This document shows positions 6,432 to 14,117 of a stretch of 19,939 nucleotides of DNA, piece by piece. Made by a program: the position numbers and the translations under genes. Position 1 is the first letter of the stretch; the number at the start of each line of letters is the position of its first letter. The notes beneath the pieces were generated by a model. It had not been told where the DNA came from and searched no databases. It saw only the letters and a list, made by a program, of their open reading frames with translations. This stretch comes from DASQHW01 sp038209365 (GTDB taxonomy: Bacteria > Actinomycetota > Acidimicrobiia > IMCC26256 > PALSA-610). The stretch covers positions 1-19,939 of the forward strand of contig JBBQXS010000066.1 of the NCBI GenBank assembly GCA_038209365.1. The letters are read 5' to 3'.

Positions 6432-7426
6432 TGCGGCGACTCCGTCTGGTTTGCGGTCCTCTGGCGCTGATCCTCGTCGCCGCCTGCAGCAGCTCGTCAG
6501 CGCGATCGACGGTCCCGACCTCCGACGCTCCGACCGAGGCCCCGACCGGCGCAACGACATCCGCTTCCATGACAACGCCGACAACGAGCGTGGCGCCTAC
6601 CTGTGCGAAGCCGCACACGGCCGGCCAATCCGCGCAGAGCTTCACGTTCGAAGGACAATCCCGCACCTATCAGCTGTACGTGCCGCGCAGCTATGACGGC
6701 CGTACAGCGGTCCCGGTGGTGTTCAACTTCCACGGATTCGGCTCCGGTTCCGTGCAACAGATGGTGTACGGCGACTTCAAGCCGCTCGCCGAACGGAACA
6801 ACTTCCTCATCGTCGCGCCCGACGGACAGGGCACGACGGACCGCCATTTCAACTTCGGCGCCCAGCCGGGGCTGCAGAACGACGTGCAGATGGTCGGCGC
6901 GCTGCTCGACCACATCGAAGCAACGCTCTGTGTCGACAAGCACCGAGTGTTCTCGGCGGGCATGTCGAATGGCGGCGCGATGACCACCGCGCTCGCGTGT
7001 GTGAGCACCCGGTTCGCGGCGTTCGGAGCGGTCACAGCCAGCTTCTACGCCCCGGGCTGCGGCGGCTCCCGACCGGTCGCCATCATGTTGTTCTCGGGGA
7101 CCGGCGACCCCGTGGTGCCGTTCGACGGCGGACGGGTGAGCTGCTGCGGTGGATCGCCGGTGCGCGCCGCGCCGGACGTCATCGCGGACTGGGCCGCCCA
7201 TGATCATTGCGCGCCCGACTACGACGAGACGCGCGTGGGTTCGGAGGTGCGCCGCCGCACGTGGCACGGATGCGATCGTCGAAGCGACGTGGTGTTCTAC
7301 ATCATCGACGGCGGCGGACACACGTGGCCGGGGGCGATCCCGGTCGCGCGCCTCGGCAAGACGACCACGCAGCTCAATGCCAGCGAAACGATCTGGAACT
7401 TCTTCGAGAAGCACCCGCTCCCCTAG
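6431..7426 (+). CDS. LpqC-like secreted lipoprotein esterase (PHB depolymerase / feruloyl esterase-like)
   Basis: Exported lipoprotein of 331 residues with an alpha/beta-hydrolase fold related to polyhydroxybutyrate depolymerases and CE1-type esterases (LpqC in mycobacteria). The N-terminus MRRLRLVCGPLALILVAAC is a lipoprotein signal peptide with lipobox VAAC and lipidated Cys19. A Ser/Thr/Pro-rich linker (about 20-60) then tethers the enzyme outside the membrane. The fold shows FNFHGFGSG (oxyanion region), nucleophile Ser179 in AGMSNGG, Asp226 in GTGDPVVPFDG, and His297 in GGGHTWPG. ATG 6431 overlaps the kinase stop as TGATG, and only this start puts the signal peptide at the N-terminus. The substrate (polyester, feruloyl or acyl ester) is not determined by sequence. 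Its place in the two-component operon suggests joint regulation or a role in envelope sensing. Confidence 0.88.
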   Translation: MRRLRLVCGPLALILVAACSSSSARSTVPTSDAPTEAPTGATTSASMTTPTTSVAPTCAKPHTAGQSAQSFTFEGQSRTYQLYVPRSYDGRTAVPVVFNFHGFGSGSVQQMVYGDFKPLAERNNFLIVAPDGQGTTDRHFNFGAQPGLQNDVQMVGALLDHIEATLCVDKHRVFSAGMSNGGAMTTALACVSTRFAAFGAVTASFYAPGCGGSRPVAIMLFSGTGDPVVPFDGGRVSCCGGSPVRAAPDVIADWAAHDHCAPDYDETRVGSEVRRRTWHGCDRRSDVVFYIIDGGGHTWPGAIPVARLGKTTTQLNASETIWNFFEKHPLP

Positions 7427-7439
7427 CCAAGAAGCGGCG

Positions 7440-7455
7440 AGGGGAAGGCGCCCCT
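7440..7455. terminator. Short hairpin between convergent genes; weak terminator candidate
   Basis: AGGGG and CCCCT form a 5-bp stem with a 6-base loop, 13 bases after the esterase stop and touching the stop codon of the convergent MEDS-ATPase gene (TAG at 7456-7454). Without a T-tract it is weak, but its position between convergent genes suits termination in either direction. Confidence 0.3.
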
Positions 7456-8445
7456 AGGAGGTGAGTCGCGACCCGGAGATATGCACCCGGACGATCGTGC
7501 GTTGATCGTTCGAACGCACCTGCACGAGGTCGGCCAGCTGGTTCGCGAGCCACATGCCGTGGCCCCCGACCTGCCCGGCGAGCGGGCGGACGCGTCCAAC
7601 CATGGGCTCCCGGATCTGCCCGTGATCGGTGACCTCGCATACGAACCGCTCGTTCTCGATCCAGCAGCGCAGCGAACCGCGGCCACCGCCGTAGCGCACA
7701 CTGTTGGTCGCGATCTCGCTCACTGCGAGCACACACTCCCGCCGGCGCTCCTCCGCGAGACCGAAGGTCGCGGCGCGCTCGTCGATCAGCTTGCGAACGA
7801 CGGACAGCCGCCCCAGGTCGAACTCGACCGACTCGGTTGCGGCGACCGGTTCGGGGAGGTCACCGCCGAACCACTCGACCGGCGCTCCGAAGCGAGCGTT
7901 TTCGCACGCGCGTCCCTCGAGGTGCAGGAAGGGATGGTTGTCGATCGCCGTCTCGATGTCGTGCGCGGGAAGCGCGTCCGTGTCGTACGGGCAGAGCAAC
8001 GACAACGGCGCATCGGCCAGCGCGACGTTGAGCAGCGCCTCGTGGCGGTGGCACTCACTGGCTCATCGGAGCTGCGCTCGACGTAGAGCGGCTCGCCGAC
8101 GCCTCGGATGCGACGGTCGGCGCCGGCATGGCGGGCGACGAACTCGCGCCACGCGGGGATGATGCGCGCCGGGTTCTGGCCGACGGCCGCCATGTCGGCG
8201 AACTGCACCTCGGCGGCGTCGTCGCCGATCGCCGCCTGCAGCATGTCGATCTTGCGGGCCTGCACGACGACGAGCACGGGCTCCCCTGCCGAGACACCCG
8301 CGCGTACGAACGACGCCACGCCGTCGACGAAGCCGTTGTCGCCCGCGTAGAGCATCGCCTCGTGGCGATAGGAGCGATCAGGAGCGATCTGCTTCGTCGA
8401 GCCAGCGTTCGGCAGGACAGCAGTCTTGCGCGCGTCCTCCATCAT
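7454..8445 (-). pseudogene. MEDS-domain / HATPase anti-sigma regulator with a one-base frameshift
   Basis: The gene encodes an RsbA-like regulator: an N-terminal MEDS sensory domain (8445 to about 8057; HEAMLYAGDNGFV, AGEPVLVVVQARK) and a C-terminal HATPase of the anti-sigma/serine-kinase type (N-box AVSEIATNSVRYGGG, G1 VTDHG, G2 GGHGMWLANQLADLV). The two halves lie in different frames. The family's expected RSSDE-V-ECHRHEALLN junction reads correctly if one G is added to GTGAG on the minus strand (near 8056), giving about 330 residues; 992 bases plus one is a whole number of codons. Everything else is intact and there is no other disruption. Such proteins usually bind a sigma factor or anti-anti-sigma factor in general stress control. 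It is either a real recent pseudogene, a phase-variable site, or a sequencing or assembly indel in a two-base G run. The start is ATG 8445 or the adjacent ATG 8442. Confidence 0.85.
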
Positions 8446-8551
8446 CGCGTTGATGGTCGAGGAGGCACGTCGGCCGCCGGCAATGCGCGGTCGAAAAAGG
8501 ACATCCCAGCGAGCACCGCGTCTCTCTACCCCGATGCCGGCGGAATGTCGC

Positions 8552-9382
8552 CTACGGAGCGTCGATCGCTCCGGTTTCGACCGCAGCCGTCACCGCGCCG
8601 GCGCGGACCTCGGCCCCCGGCTCGATCTCGCGACGGAGCATCGCGAGCGCCACCTCGCCCACCGCGCTCGTCACGACCCCCACGACCTTGTCACCGGCGA
8701 AGACCTCGGCGCCCGGCTCGAGCGTCTCGGTGGCCCGAAGCCGCCGAAGGAGCCGGTTGACGTGTCCCCGCGTGTCGATCCGGCACACGAGCTCCTGGCC
8801 GACGAAGCATCCCTTGGTGAACGACACCGCGTCCCGCTCGAGACCGGCTTCTTGGGGAATCGTCCGCTCGTCGAGGTCCGCCCCCATCCGCGGGATCCCG
8901 GCCTCGATCCGTGCCCGCTCGTATCCGGCGCCGTCGACGACCGGCAGACCGAGCTGATGTCGGAGCTCGTCGACGGCCGCCTGGGTGCCGATCGCGTCGA
9001 ACGCCGGGATCCCGCCCCAGGCGACGCGAAGCGCGTGCGCGTCGGTGTCCTCGGGCGGCTCCTGGCCGCGCACTGCGAGGGCCGCGACCGTGCACGTCTC
9101 GATCTCGACCTTCACGCGGATCTTGAAGCGGCGCAGCCCCTCGGCGAGCGCGCCGCCGAAGCCGCCTTCGGTCACGCACCACCAGACGTCGGGTTCGGCG
9201 TGCGCCAGGGAGAAGTCGACGACGAGCTTCCCCTGCGGTTGCAGCAGCAGCGAATGCCGGCTCGCGCCGACGGGCATGGCGTCGAGATCCTGGGAGATCA
9301 GGCTCTGCAGGAACGTCGTCGCGTCGGGGCCGCGCACGACGACAAGGTCGCGGGCGACGAGGGAACAGAAGGCGGAGGTCAT
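8552..9382 (-). CDS. ygfZ: YgfZ/GcvT-family folate-binding protein
   Basis: Cytosolic protein of 276 residues in the YgfZ (IBA57-like) branch of the aminomethyltransferase family. These proteins bind tetrahydrofolate and assist maturation or repair of certain iron-sulfur enzymes; they are not glycine-cleavage T-proteins. The diagnostic motif KGCFVGQE with its conserved Cys is present, followed by a C-terminal barrel-like region (GDKVVGVVTSAVGEVALAMLRR). The N-terminal half has GPDATTFLQSLISQDL and PQGKLVVDF, typical of the family. ATG 9382 overlaps the trpE stop as TGATG, so translation is coupled; an upstream in-frame start would overlap trpE by 66 bases and add an unlikely leader. It follows trpE in the hisI-trpE operon. 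A link to tryptophan or histidine synthesis is not obvious and may be only positional. Confidence 0.9.
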   Translation of the reverse strand: MTSAFCSLVARDLVVVRGPDATTFLQSLISQDLDAMPVGASRHSLLLQPQGKLVVDFSLAHAEPDVWWCVTEGGFGGALAEGLRRFKIRVKVEIETCTVAALAVRGQEPPEDTDAHALRVAWGGIPAFDAIGTQAAVDELRHQLGLPVVDGAGYERARIEAGIPRMGADLDERTIPQEAGLERDAVSFTKGCFVGQELVCRIDTRGHVNRLLRRLRATETLEPGAEVFAGDKVVGVVTSAVGEVALAMLRREIEPGAEVRAGAVTAAVETGAIDAP

Positions 9383-10896
9383 CAGTGGTCCGAGAGCCGG
9401 CGGGCGGCGGCTGCCGCCGTGAGCAACGCCTGGGCCTTGTTCCGGCATTCCAGCTCCTCGTCGGCGGGTACGGAGTCGGCCACGATGCCGGCTCCTGCCT
9501 GCAGTGTGGCGCGCCCTTCCCGCCAGAACATCGTGCGGATCGCGATCGCGGTGTCGAGGTTTCCCGAGAAGTCGACGTAGCCGACGATCCCTGCGTATGG
9601 CCCGCGCTTGGTCGGCTCGAGCTCGTCGATGATCTCCATCGCTCGGACCTTGGGCGCGCCGCTCACGGTTCCGGCCGGAAACGTCGCGCGGAGCACGTCG
9701 ATCGGGCCCTTGCCCTCGGTGAGATCGCCGGCGACCTGGCTCGTCATGTGCATCACGTGCGAGTAGCGCTCGAGCGTCATCAGCTCCTCGACCCGTTCGG
9801 TGCCGTACCGAACGACCCGCCCGAGATCGTTGCGCGCCAAGTCGACCAGCATCACGTGCTCGGCACGCTCTTTCGGATGCTCGACCAACTCGGCCTCCAT
9901 GCGGCGGTCGTGCTCCTCGTTGCGACCGCGGCGGCGCGTGCCGGCGATCGGGCGGCTGACCACACGCGAGTCACGCACCTGTACGAGTGCCTCCGGTGAC
10001 GACCCGACGACCGTCGCCTCCGGATGCTGCAGCACGTACATGTACGGGGAGGGGTTGACGAGCCGGAGCACGCGATACAGCGCCAGGGGATCGACCGGTT
10101 CGACGAGGTCGAACCGCTGCGAGAGCACCACCTGGAAGATGTCGCCCTCGAGGATGTGCTCCTTTGCCGCCTCGACCGCGCCCGCCCACTCGTCGGTCGT
10201 GAAGTTGCGTCGCACCTCGGGCAGCTCGCCGAGATCCTCGGGCGGCGGCAGCACGGGCAGGTACGGCAGCGGGCGTCCCAGCTCCTCGACGGCGGTCGCG
10301 AGGCGCGCCGTCGCGCCCTCGTAGAGCGCGTCGAGCGCGCTCACACTTGCACCGGGCGGTGGGTACACGTTCTCGATGAGGTACAGGCGCTGGCGAAAGT
10401 GATCGAAGGCGGCGACCTGACCGGCGAGCGAGCACACCGCATCCGGAAATCCCGAATCGTCGGGAGGAACCTGCGGCAACCGCTCGATCTCGCGCACGGT
10501 GTCGTAGCCCATCCAGCCGACGATGCCACCGTGGAACGGCGGCAGCTCGGTGAGCTTCGGTGCGCGATATTGCGCGCACAGCGCCTCCAGCGCCGCGAGC
10601 GTGCCCTCGTCGGTCGGTACGTCTTCGGGCGGCGCGTCGCCGTCGAGCCATTCGAGGTGACGGCCGCGTGTAACGAACGTGCGGGCCGGGTCCCGCCCGA
10701 GGAAGGAGAAGCGCCCCCAGCGTTCGGCGTGCTCGACCGATTCGAGGAGGAAGCCCTCGCGGGCGCCGACGAGCTTGACGAACGCGGACAAGGGCGTCTC
10801 GAGGTCGGCGAGCACCTCCCGCCAGACCGGCACCACCGTGTACTCGCGCGCCAGCTCCCGAAACGCGGCAGGGGAAGGACTGATCAGGGTGGTCAC
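9382..10896 (-). CDS. trpE: Anthranilate synthase component I TrpE
   Basis: Chorismate-utilising enzyme of 504 residues that, with the glutaminase TrpG (not in the window), converts chorismate and glutamine to anthranilate, the committed step of tryptophan synthesis. The N-terminal region carries LLES (residues 50-53), the tryptophan feedback-binding motif, so feedback inhibition is likely. The catalytic part has FHGGIVGWMGYD, EGDIFQVVLSQRF, RPIAGTRRRG, MLVDLARNDLGRV, TFPAGTVSGAPKVRAMEIIDELEP, RGPYAGIVGYVDFSG and QAGAGIVADSVPADE. GTG 10896 overlaps the hisI stop by 4 bp (GTGA). The frame is open for a further 154 codons upstream, but that is antiparallel reading through hisI and has no TrpE similarity. 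The downstream ygfZ start overlaps the stop. It forms an operon with hisI, as in many actinobacteria. Confidence 0.96.
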   Translation of the reverse strand: MTTLISPSPAAFRELAREYTVVPVWREVLADLETPLSAFVKLVGAREGFLLESVEHAERWGRFSFLGRDPARTFVTRGRHLEWLDGDAPPEDVPTDEGTLAALEALCAQYRAPKLTELPPFHGGIVGWMGYDTVREIERLPQVPPDDSGFPDAVCSLAGQVAAFDHFRQRLYLIENVYPPPGASVSALDALYEGATARLATAVEELGRPLPYLPVLPPPEDLGELPEVRRNFTTDEWAGAVEAAKEHILEGDIFQVVLSQRFDLVEPVDPLALYRVLRLVNPSPYMYVLQHPEATVVGSSPEALVQVRDSRVVSRPIAGTRRRGRNEEHDRRMEAELVEHPKERAEHVMLVDLARNDLGRVVRYGTERVEELMTLERYSHVMHMTSQVAGDLTEGKGPIDVLRATFPAGTVSGAPKVRAMEIIDELEPTKRGPYAGIVGYVDFSGNLDTAIAIRTMFWREGRATLQAGAGIVADSVPADEELECRNKAQALLTAAAAARRLSDH

Positions 10897-11276
10897 ACGG
10901 GCCCGGGCGCCGCACCACTGCCGAAGGCGCGGAAGAAGCAGCTGCGCGCTCCGGTGTGACAGGCGCCGCGGCCCTCCTGCTCGACGACGAACAGCAGCAC
11001 GTCCATGTCGCAGTCGTAGTACGCCTCGCGCACGTACTGGCGATCGCCCGACGTCTCCCCCTTGCACCAGTACTCCCGACGGCTGCGGCTCCAGAACCAC
11101 GTGCGTCCGGTCGAGAGCGTGCGCTCCAGCGCGTCCCGGTTCATCCAGCCGACCATCAACACCTGGGCGGTCCCGGCCTCCTGGACGATCGCCGGCACGA
11201 GACCGCTCGCGTCGTAGGCCACCGCGTCGAGCTCGCCCGCGGTGTACGGGATCGGCGTCGTGACAGGCGCTGTCAT
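10893..11276 (-). CDS. hisI: Phosphoribosyl-AMP cyclohydrolase HisI
   Basis: Cytosolic metal-dependent enzyme that opens the purine ring of PR-AMP, the third step of histidine synthesis. The 127 residues make a monofunctional HisI, not fused to HisE. Family signatures are VGWMN, TWFWSRSRREYWCKGETSG, DCDMDVLLF and GACHTGARSCFFR; the Cys, Asp and His residues in the last three provide metal ligands. The start is ATG 11276; it overlaps by 4 bp (ATGA) the stop of a short upstream reading frame. The stop overlaps the trpE start. It is separated by about 3.2 kb from the other his genes in the window, hisDCBHAF, with plus-strand genes in between. Confidence 0.96.
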   Translation of the reverse strand: MTAPVTTPIPYTAGELDAVAYDASGLVPAIVQEAGTAQVLMVGWMNRDALERTLSTGRTWFWSRSRREYWCKGETSGDRQYVREAYYDCDMDVLLFVVEQEGRGACHTGARSCFFRAFGSGAAPGPV

Positions 11277-11362
11277 GAAACCGCTCTTGGCGACTTCGTC
11301 GCCGGGCCGCTCGGGCCACGTTCACTGCTCGGCGGGATACCCGCCTCGCGACGCTCACTCAT
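11273..11362 (-). CDS. Possible 29-codon leader ORF overlapping hisI
   Basis: An ATG-initiated frame of 29 codons ends in a TGA that overlaps the hisI ATG (ATGA). A TACGAT box lies 9 bases before its ATG, so it could be translated from a leaderless transcript and feed ribosomes to hisI, which lacks a clear Shine-Dalgarno sequence. The peptide, rich in Arg, Ser, Pro and Gly, has no His or Trp codon, so it is not a classical attenuator peptide. It may be chance: GC-rich DNA gives many short open frames. Confidence 0.3.
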   Translation of the reverse strand: MSERREAGIPPSSERGPSGPATKSPRAVS

Positions 11363-11371
11363 GCGCCACGA

Positions 11372-11377
11372 ATCGTA
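11372..11377 (-). promoter_or_regulatory. Candidate -10 box for the hisI-trpE operon
   Basis: TACGAT on the minus strand matches TANNNT. It lies 9 bases before the leader ATG at 11362 and about 95 bases before hisI, back to back with the oligopeptidase promoter. No convincing -35 box is visible. Confidence 0.35.
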
Positions 11378-11405
11378 CCTGGCGGGTCTCGGGGGTCTTC
11401 TTGTT

Positions 11406-11411
11406 TAGGCT
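11406..11411 (+). promoter_or_regulatory. Candidate -10 box for the oligopeptidase B gene
   Basis: TAGGCT ends 7 bases before ATG 11419, and no Shine-Dalgarno sequence lies in between, fitting a leaderless mRNA. The geometry is the same as for the GH1 gene. Confidence 0.45.
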
Positions 11412-11418
11412 CGTCGCG

Positions 11419-13497
11419 ATGGCCGCGCCCACACCGCCGGAGGCACCCCGCCGGCCCCGCACCTTGTCGATCCACGGCGACGATCGCGTCGACGACTGGT
11501 ACTGGTTGCGCGAGCGCGACAACCCCGACGTCGTCGCACATCTCGAAGCCGAGAACGCCTACGCCGACGCCGTCCTCGCGCCGCTCCGCGGGTTGCGGGA
11601 CCGGATCTTCGACGAGATCCGTCACCGCATCCAGGAGACCGACGAATCCGCACCTGTTCCCAGCGGGCCCTGGGAGTACACCACGCGCACGCTCGAAGGG
11701 CTCCAGTACGCGATGCACTACCGACGCCCGCGAGGCGCAACGCCGGACGAGGCGGCACTGCTGCTCGACGAGAACGTGCTCGCCGTAGACAGCGACTACT
11801 TCGCACTCGGTGGCTTCGAAGTCACCCCCGACCACCGCGTGCTCGCGTACTCCACCGACACCACCGGCGGCGAGCGCTACACCTTGCACTTTCGCGACCT
11901 CACGACCAACGTCGACCTTCCCGACGTCGTCGAGAACGTCACCTACGGTCTCGCGTGGGCGGACGACGCGCGCACGTGCTTCTACGTGCGGCCGGATGAC
12001 GCGATGCGACCACACGAAGTGTGGCGGCACACGTTGGGAACACCTTCGAGCGACGACGTACGCGTGCTCCGGGAGGAAGACGAGCGCTTCTTCCTCGGCG
12101 TGGAGCGCACGAGAAGCGGACGGTTCGTCCTGATCGAGACCGCGTCGAAGACGACGTCCGAGGTGTGGTTCGTCCCCACCGAGAGCCCGGGCGTACCGGC
12201 GCGTCTGATCGCGCCACGCGAGGCCGGGCACGAGTACGACGTCGAGCATCACTGGAGCGAGGAGCGAGGCGACCGCTTCTTGATCGTGACGAACCAGGGC
12301 GGCGATGCCCGCAACTTCGCACTGGTCGCCGCGCCCTGCGCCGACCCCGGCCGCAAGCACTGGACGCCGCTCGTGCCGCATCGCGAGACCGTGAAGCTCG
12401 ATGCCGTCACGGCCTTTGCCGAGCATCTCGTGCTCAGCGAGCGCGCCGAAGGCCTCGACCGGCTCTCGCTGATGCGCGTCGAGGATGATGACATCTTCGA
12501 GATCGAGTTCCCCGACCCCGTGTACACCGCCTGGATCGGCGCCAACGAGGAGTACGACAGCCGGTCCGTCCGGTACGGATATACGTCGCTCGTCGCGCCG
12601 ACGACCGAGGTCGACTTCGACATGGAGACCCGCAAGGGTGCGATCGTCAAGGTCCAGCCGGTGCTCGGCGGCTACGACGCGTCGTCGTACACCTCGGCTC
12701 GGGAGTGGGCCACCGCGAGCGACGGGGCGCGCATCCCGATCTCGATCGTCCACCGCAAGGACACGCCGCTCGACGGTTCGGCTCCGGCCGTGCTGTACGG
12801 CTATGGCTCTTACGAGCACTCGACCGATCCGGCGTTTCGCGCGTCCCGCCTCTCCTTGCTCGACCGCGGATTCGTCTTCGCCATCGCGCACGTGCGCGGT
12901 GGCGGTGAGATGGGGCGTCCCTGGTACGAGCAAGGACGCCTCGAGCACAAGTCGAACACCTTCACCGATTTTGTCGTCTGCGCCGAGCATCTCGTCGCGA
13001 GGCGCTACACGTCCGCCTCCCGACTCGCGGCGCGTGGTGGCAGTGCGGGCGGCCTGCTGATGGGTGCGGTCACGAACATGCGACCGGATCTGTTCGCGGC
13101 CATCGTCGCCGAGGTGCCGTTCGTCGACGTGGTCACGACGATGCTGGATCCATCGTTGCCGCTGACGATCACCGAGTGGGAGGAGTGGGGCGACCCGCGC
13201 GACCCGGACGCTTACGCGCGCATGAAGGCGTACTCGCCCTACGACAACGTGTCCTCCCAGCCGTATCCCGCGATGCTGGTCACGACCGGCCTGAACGATC
13301 CGCGGGTGCAGTACTGGGAACCCGCGAAATGGGTCGCAAAGCTGCGCACGCAGTCCACCTCGAAGAAGCCCATCGTCCTCCGCACCGAGATGGGCGCGGG
13401 CCACGGTGGTCCCTCGGGGCGATACCACGCGTGGCGGGAGGAAGCCGTCGTCCTCGCGTTCATCTGCAACGCGGTCGGCGTCGCGGAAGATCCGTGA
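11419..13497 (+). CDS. ptrB: Oligopeptidase B (S9A serine peptidase)
   Basis: Cytosolic prolyl-oligopeptidase-family enzyme that cleaves short peptides after Lys or Arg. The 692 residues fit the family (about 680-710). The N-terminus has RRPRTLSIHGDDRVDDWYWLRERDNPDVVAHLEAEN, followed by the beta-propeller (about 70-400) and the C-terminal alpha/beta-hydrolase domain. The catalytic triad is Ser542 in ARGGSAGGLLMGAV, Asp627 in TGLNDPRVQYWEPAKW, and His662 in MGAGHGGPSGRY. IAHVRGGGEMGRPWYEQGRLEHKSNTFTDF and EVPFVDVVTTMLD are characteristic of oligopeptidase B, including acidic residues in the S1 region. The start is ATG 11419; an upstream in-frame extension of 59 codons has no family similarity and overlaps hisI. 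The stop overlaps the next gene's GTG by 4 bp. Confidence 0.95.
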   Translation: MAAPTPPEAPRRPRTLSIHGDDRVDDWYWLRERDNPDVVAHLEAENAYADAVLAPLRGLRDRIFDEIRHRIQETDESAPVPSGPWEYTTRTLEGLQYAMHYRRPRGATPDEAALLLDENVLAVDSDYFALGGFEVTPDHRVLAYSTDTTGGERYTLHFRDLTTNVDLPDVVENVTYGLAWADDARTCFYVRPDDAMRPHEVWRHTLGTPSSDDVRVLREEDERFFLGVERTRSGRFVLIETASKTTSEVWFVPTESPGVPARLIAPREAGHEYDVEHHWSEERGDRFLIVTNQGGDARNFALVAAPCADPGRKHWTPLVPHRETVKLDAVTAFAEHLVLSERAEGLDRLSLMRVEDDDIFEIEFPDPVYTAWIGANEEYDSRSVRYGYTSLVAPTTEVDFDMETRKGAIVKVQPVLGGYDASSYTSAREWATASDGARIPISIVHRKDTPLDGSAPAVLYGYGSYEHSTDPAFRASRLSLLDRGFVFAIAHVRGGGEMGRPWYEQGRLEHKSNTFTDFVVCAEHLVARRYTSASRLAARGGSAGGLLMGAVTNMRPDLFAAIVAEVPFVDVVTTMLDPSLPLTITEWEEWGDPRDPDAYARMKAYSPYDNVSSQPYPAMLVTTGLNDPRVQYWEPAKWVAKLRTQSTSKKPIVLRTEMGAGHGGPSGRYHAWREEAVVLAFICNAVGVAEDP

Positions 13498-14117
13498 AGC
13501 TCCATACGAGCGACGGGCTCGTGCTCGAGGCGGAGTGGTCGGCTCCCGACGACGTGCGGGCGACGGCCGTCCTCTGCCATCCGCACCCGCAGTACGGCGG
13601 GACCATGCGCAGCCTCGTGATCTCGGCGTTGTTCGGCGGCCTGCCGCAGCAGGGCGTCGCCTGCCTACGGTTCAACTTCCGGGGCGTCGAGGGCAGCGAC
13701 GGCACCTACGGCGAGGGCCGCGACGAGCCCCTCGACGTGCTCGCCGCGATCGACGCGGCCGCGGAAGCCGTCGCCGACGCACCGCTCGTGCTGGTCGGTT
13801 GGTCGTTCGGCGCCGACATGGCACTCGCCGTCGACGACCCACGGATCACCGGATGGGTCGGGATCGCGCCGCCGCTACGGTTTCGCGCCGCGCCCGACTA
13901 CGAACGGGTCGGTGCCGACCCGCGCCCGAAGCTGCTGGTGCTCGCGGCGAACGACGAGTTCCGCGCGCCGCAGGAGATCGAAGCAGTGGTCGCCGGCTGG
14001 TTGCAGACGCGCGTCGAGATCGTTCCGGGCGCGAGCCATTTCTTTGTCGGCCGCACCGACCGGGTCGTCGAGCTGACCGCCCGCACCGTGTGCGAGCTTG
14101 CCGGTGAAACGGGCTAG
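13494..14117 (+). CDS. Small alpha/beta hydrolase (COG2945-like)
   Basis: Cytosolic alpha/beta hydrolase of 207 residues without signal peptide. The order is CHPHPQYGGTMRS (oxyanion loop), FNFRGVEGSDGTYGEG, nucleophile Ser104 in GWSFGADMAL, the Asp segment LVLAANDEFRAP, and His182 in GASHFF. This pattern fits the COG2945 group of predicted small hydrolases whose substrates are unknown. The start is GTG 13494, overlapping the oligopeptidase B stop (GTGA), so the two are co-translated; longer in-frame starts would lie inside that gene. The stop shares a CTAG with the stop of the convergent small gene. Pairing with a peptidase hints at peptide or ester turnover but proves nothing. Confidence 0.88.
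   Translation: MKLHTSDGLVLEAEWSAPDDVRATAVLCHPHPQYGGTMRSLVISALFGGLPQQGVACLRFNFRGVEGSDGTYGEGRDEPLDVLAAIDAAAEAVADAPLVLVGWSFGADMALAVDDPRITGWVGIAPPLRFRAAPDYERVGADPRPKLLVLAANDEFRAPQEIEAVVAGWLQTRVEIVPGASHFFVGRTDRVVELTARTVCELAGETG

Noticed and set aside
7454..8005. Separate 183-residue anti-sigma ATPase gene starting at TTG 8005
   Set aside because: Conserved MEDS sequence (ECHRHEALLN) continues upstream in the same frame to the frameshift, so this is the second half of one gene.
9382..11358. TrpE with a 154-residue N-terminal extension
   Set aside because: The extension overlaps hisI in another frame and has no TrpE similarity; GTG 10896 with the GTGA overlap gives the normal 504 residues.
11277..11418. 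Trp or His attenuator before hisI-trpE
   Set aside because: The only plausible leader frame has no Trp or His codons, and no terminator/antiterminator pair is visible.
11359..13428. 689-codon minus-strand frame opposite oligopeptidase B
   Set aside because: It is a mirror frame of a gene with an intact catalytic triad and shows no recognisable domain.
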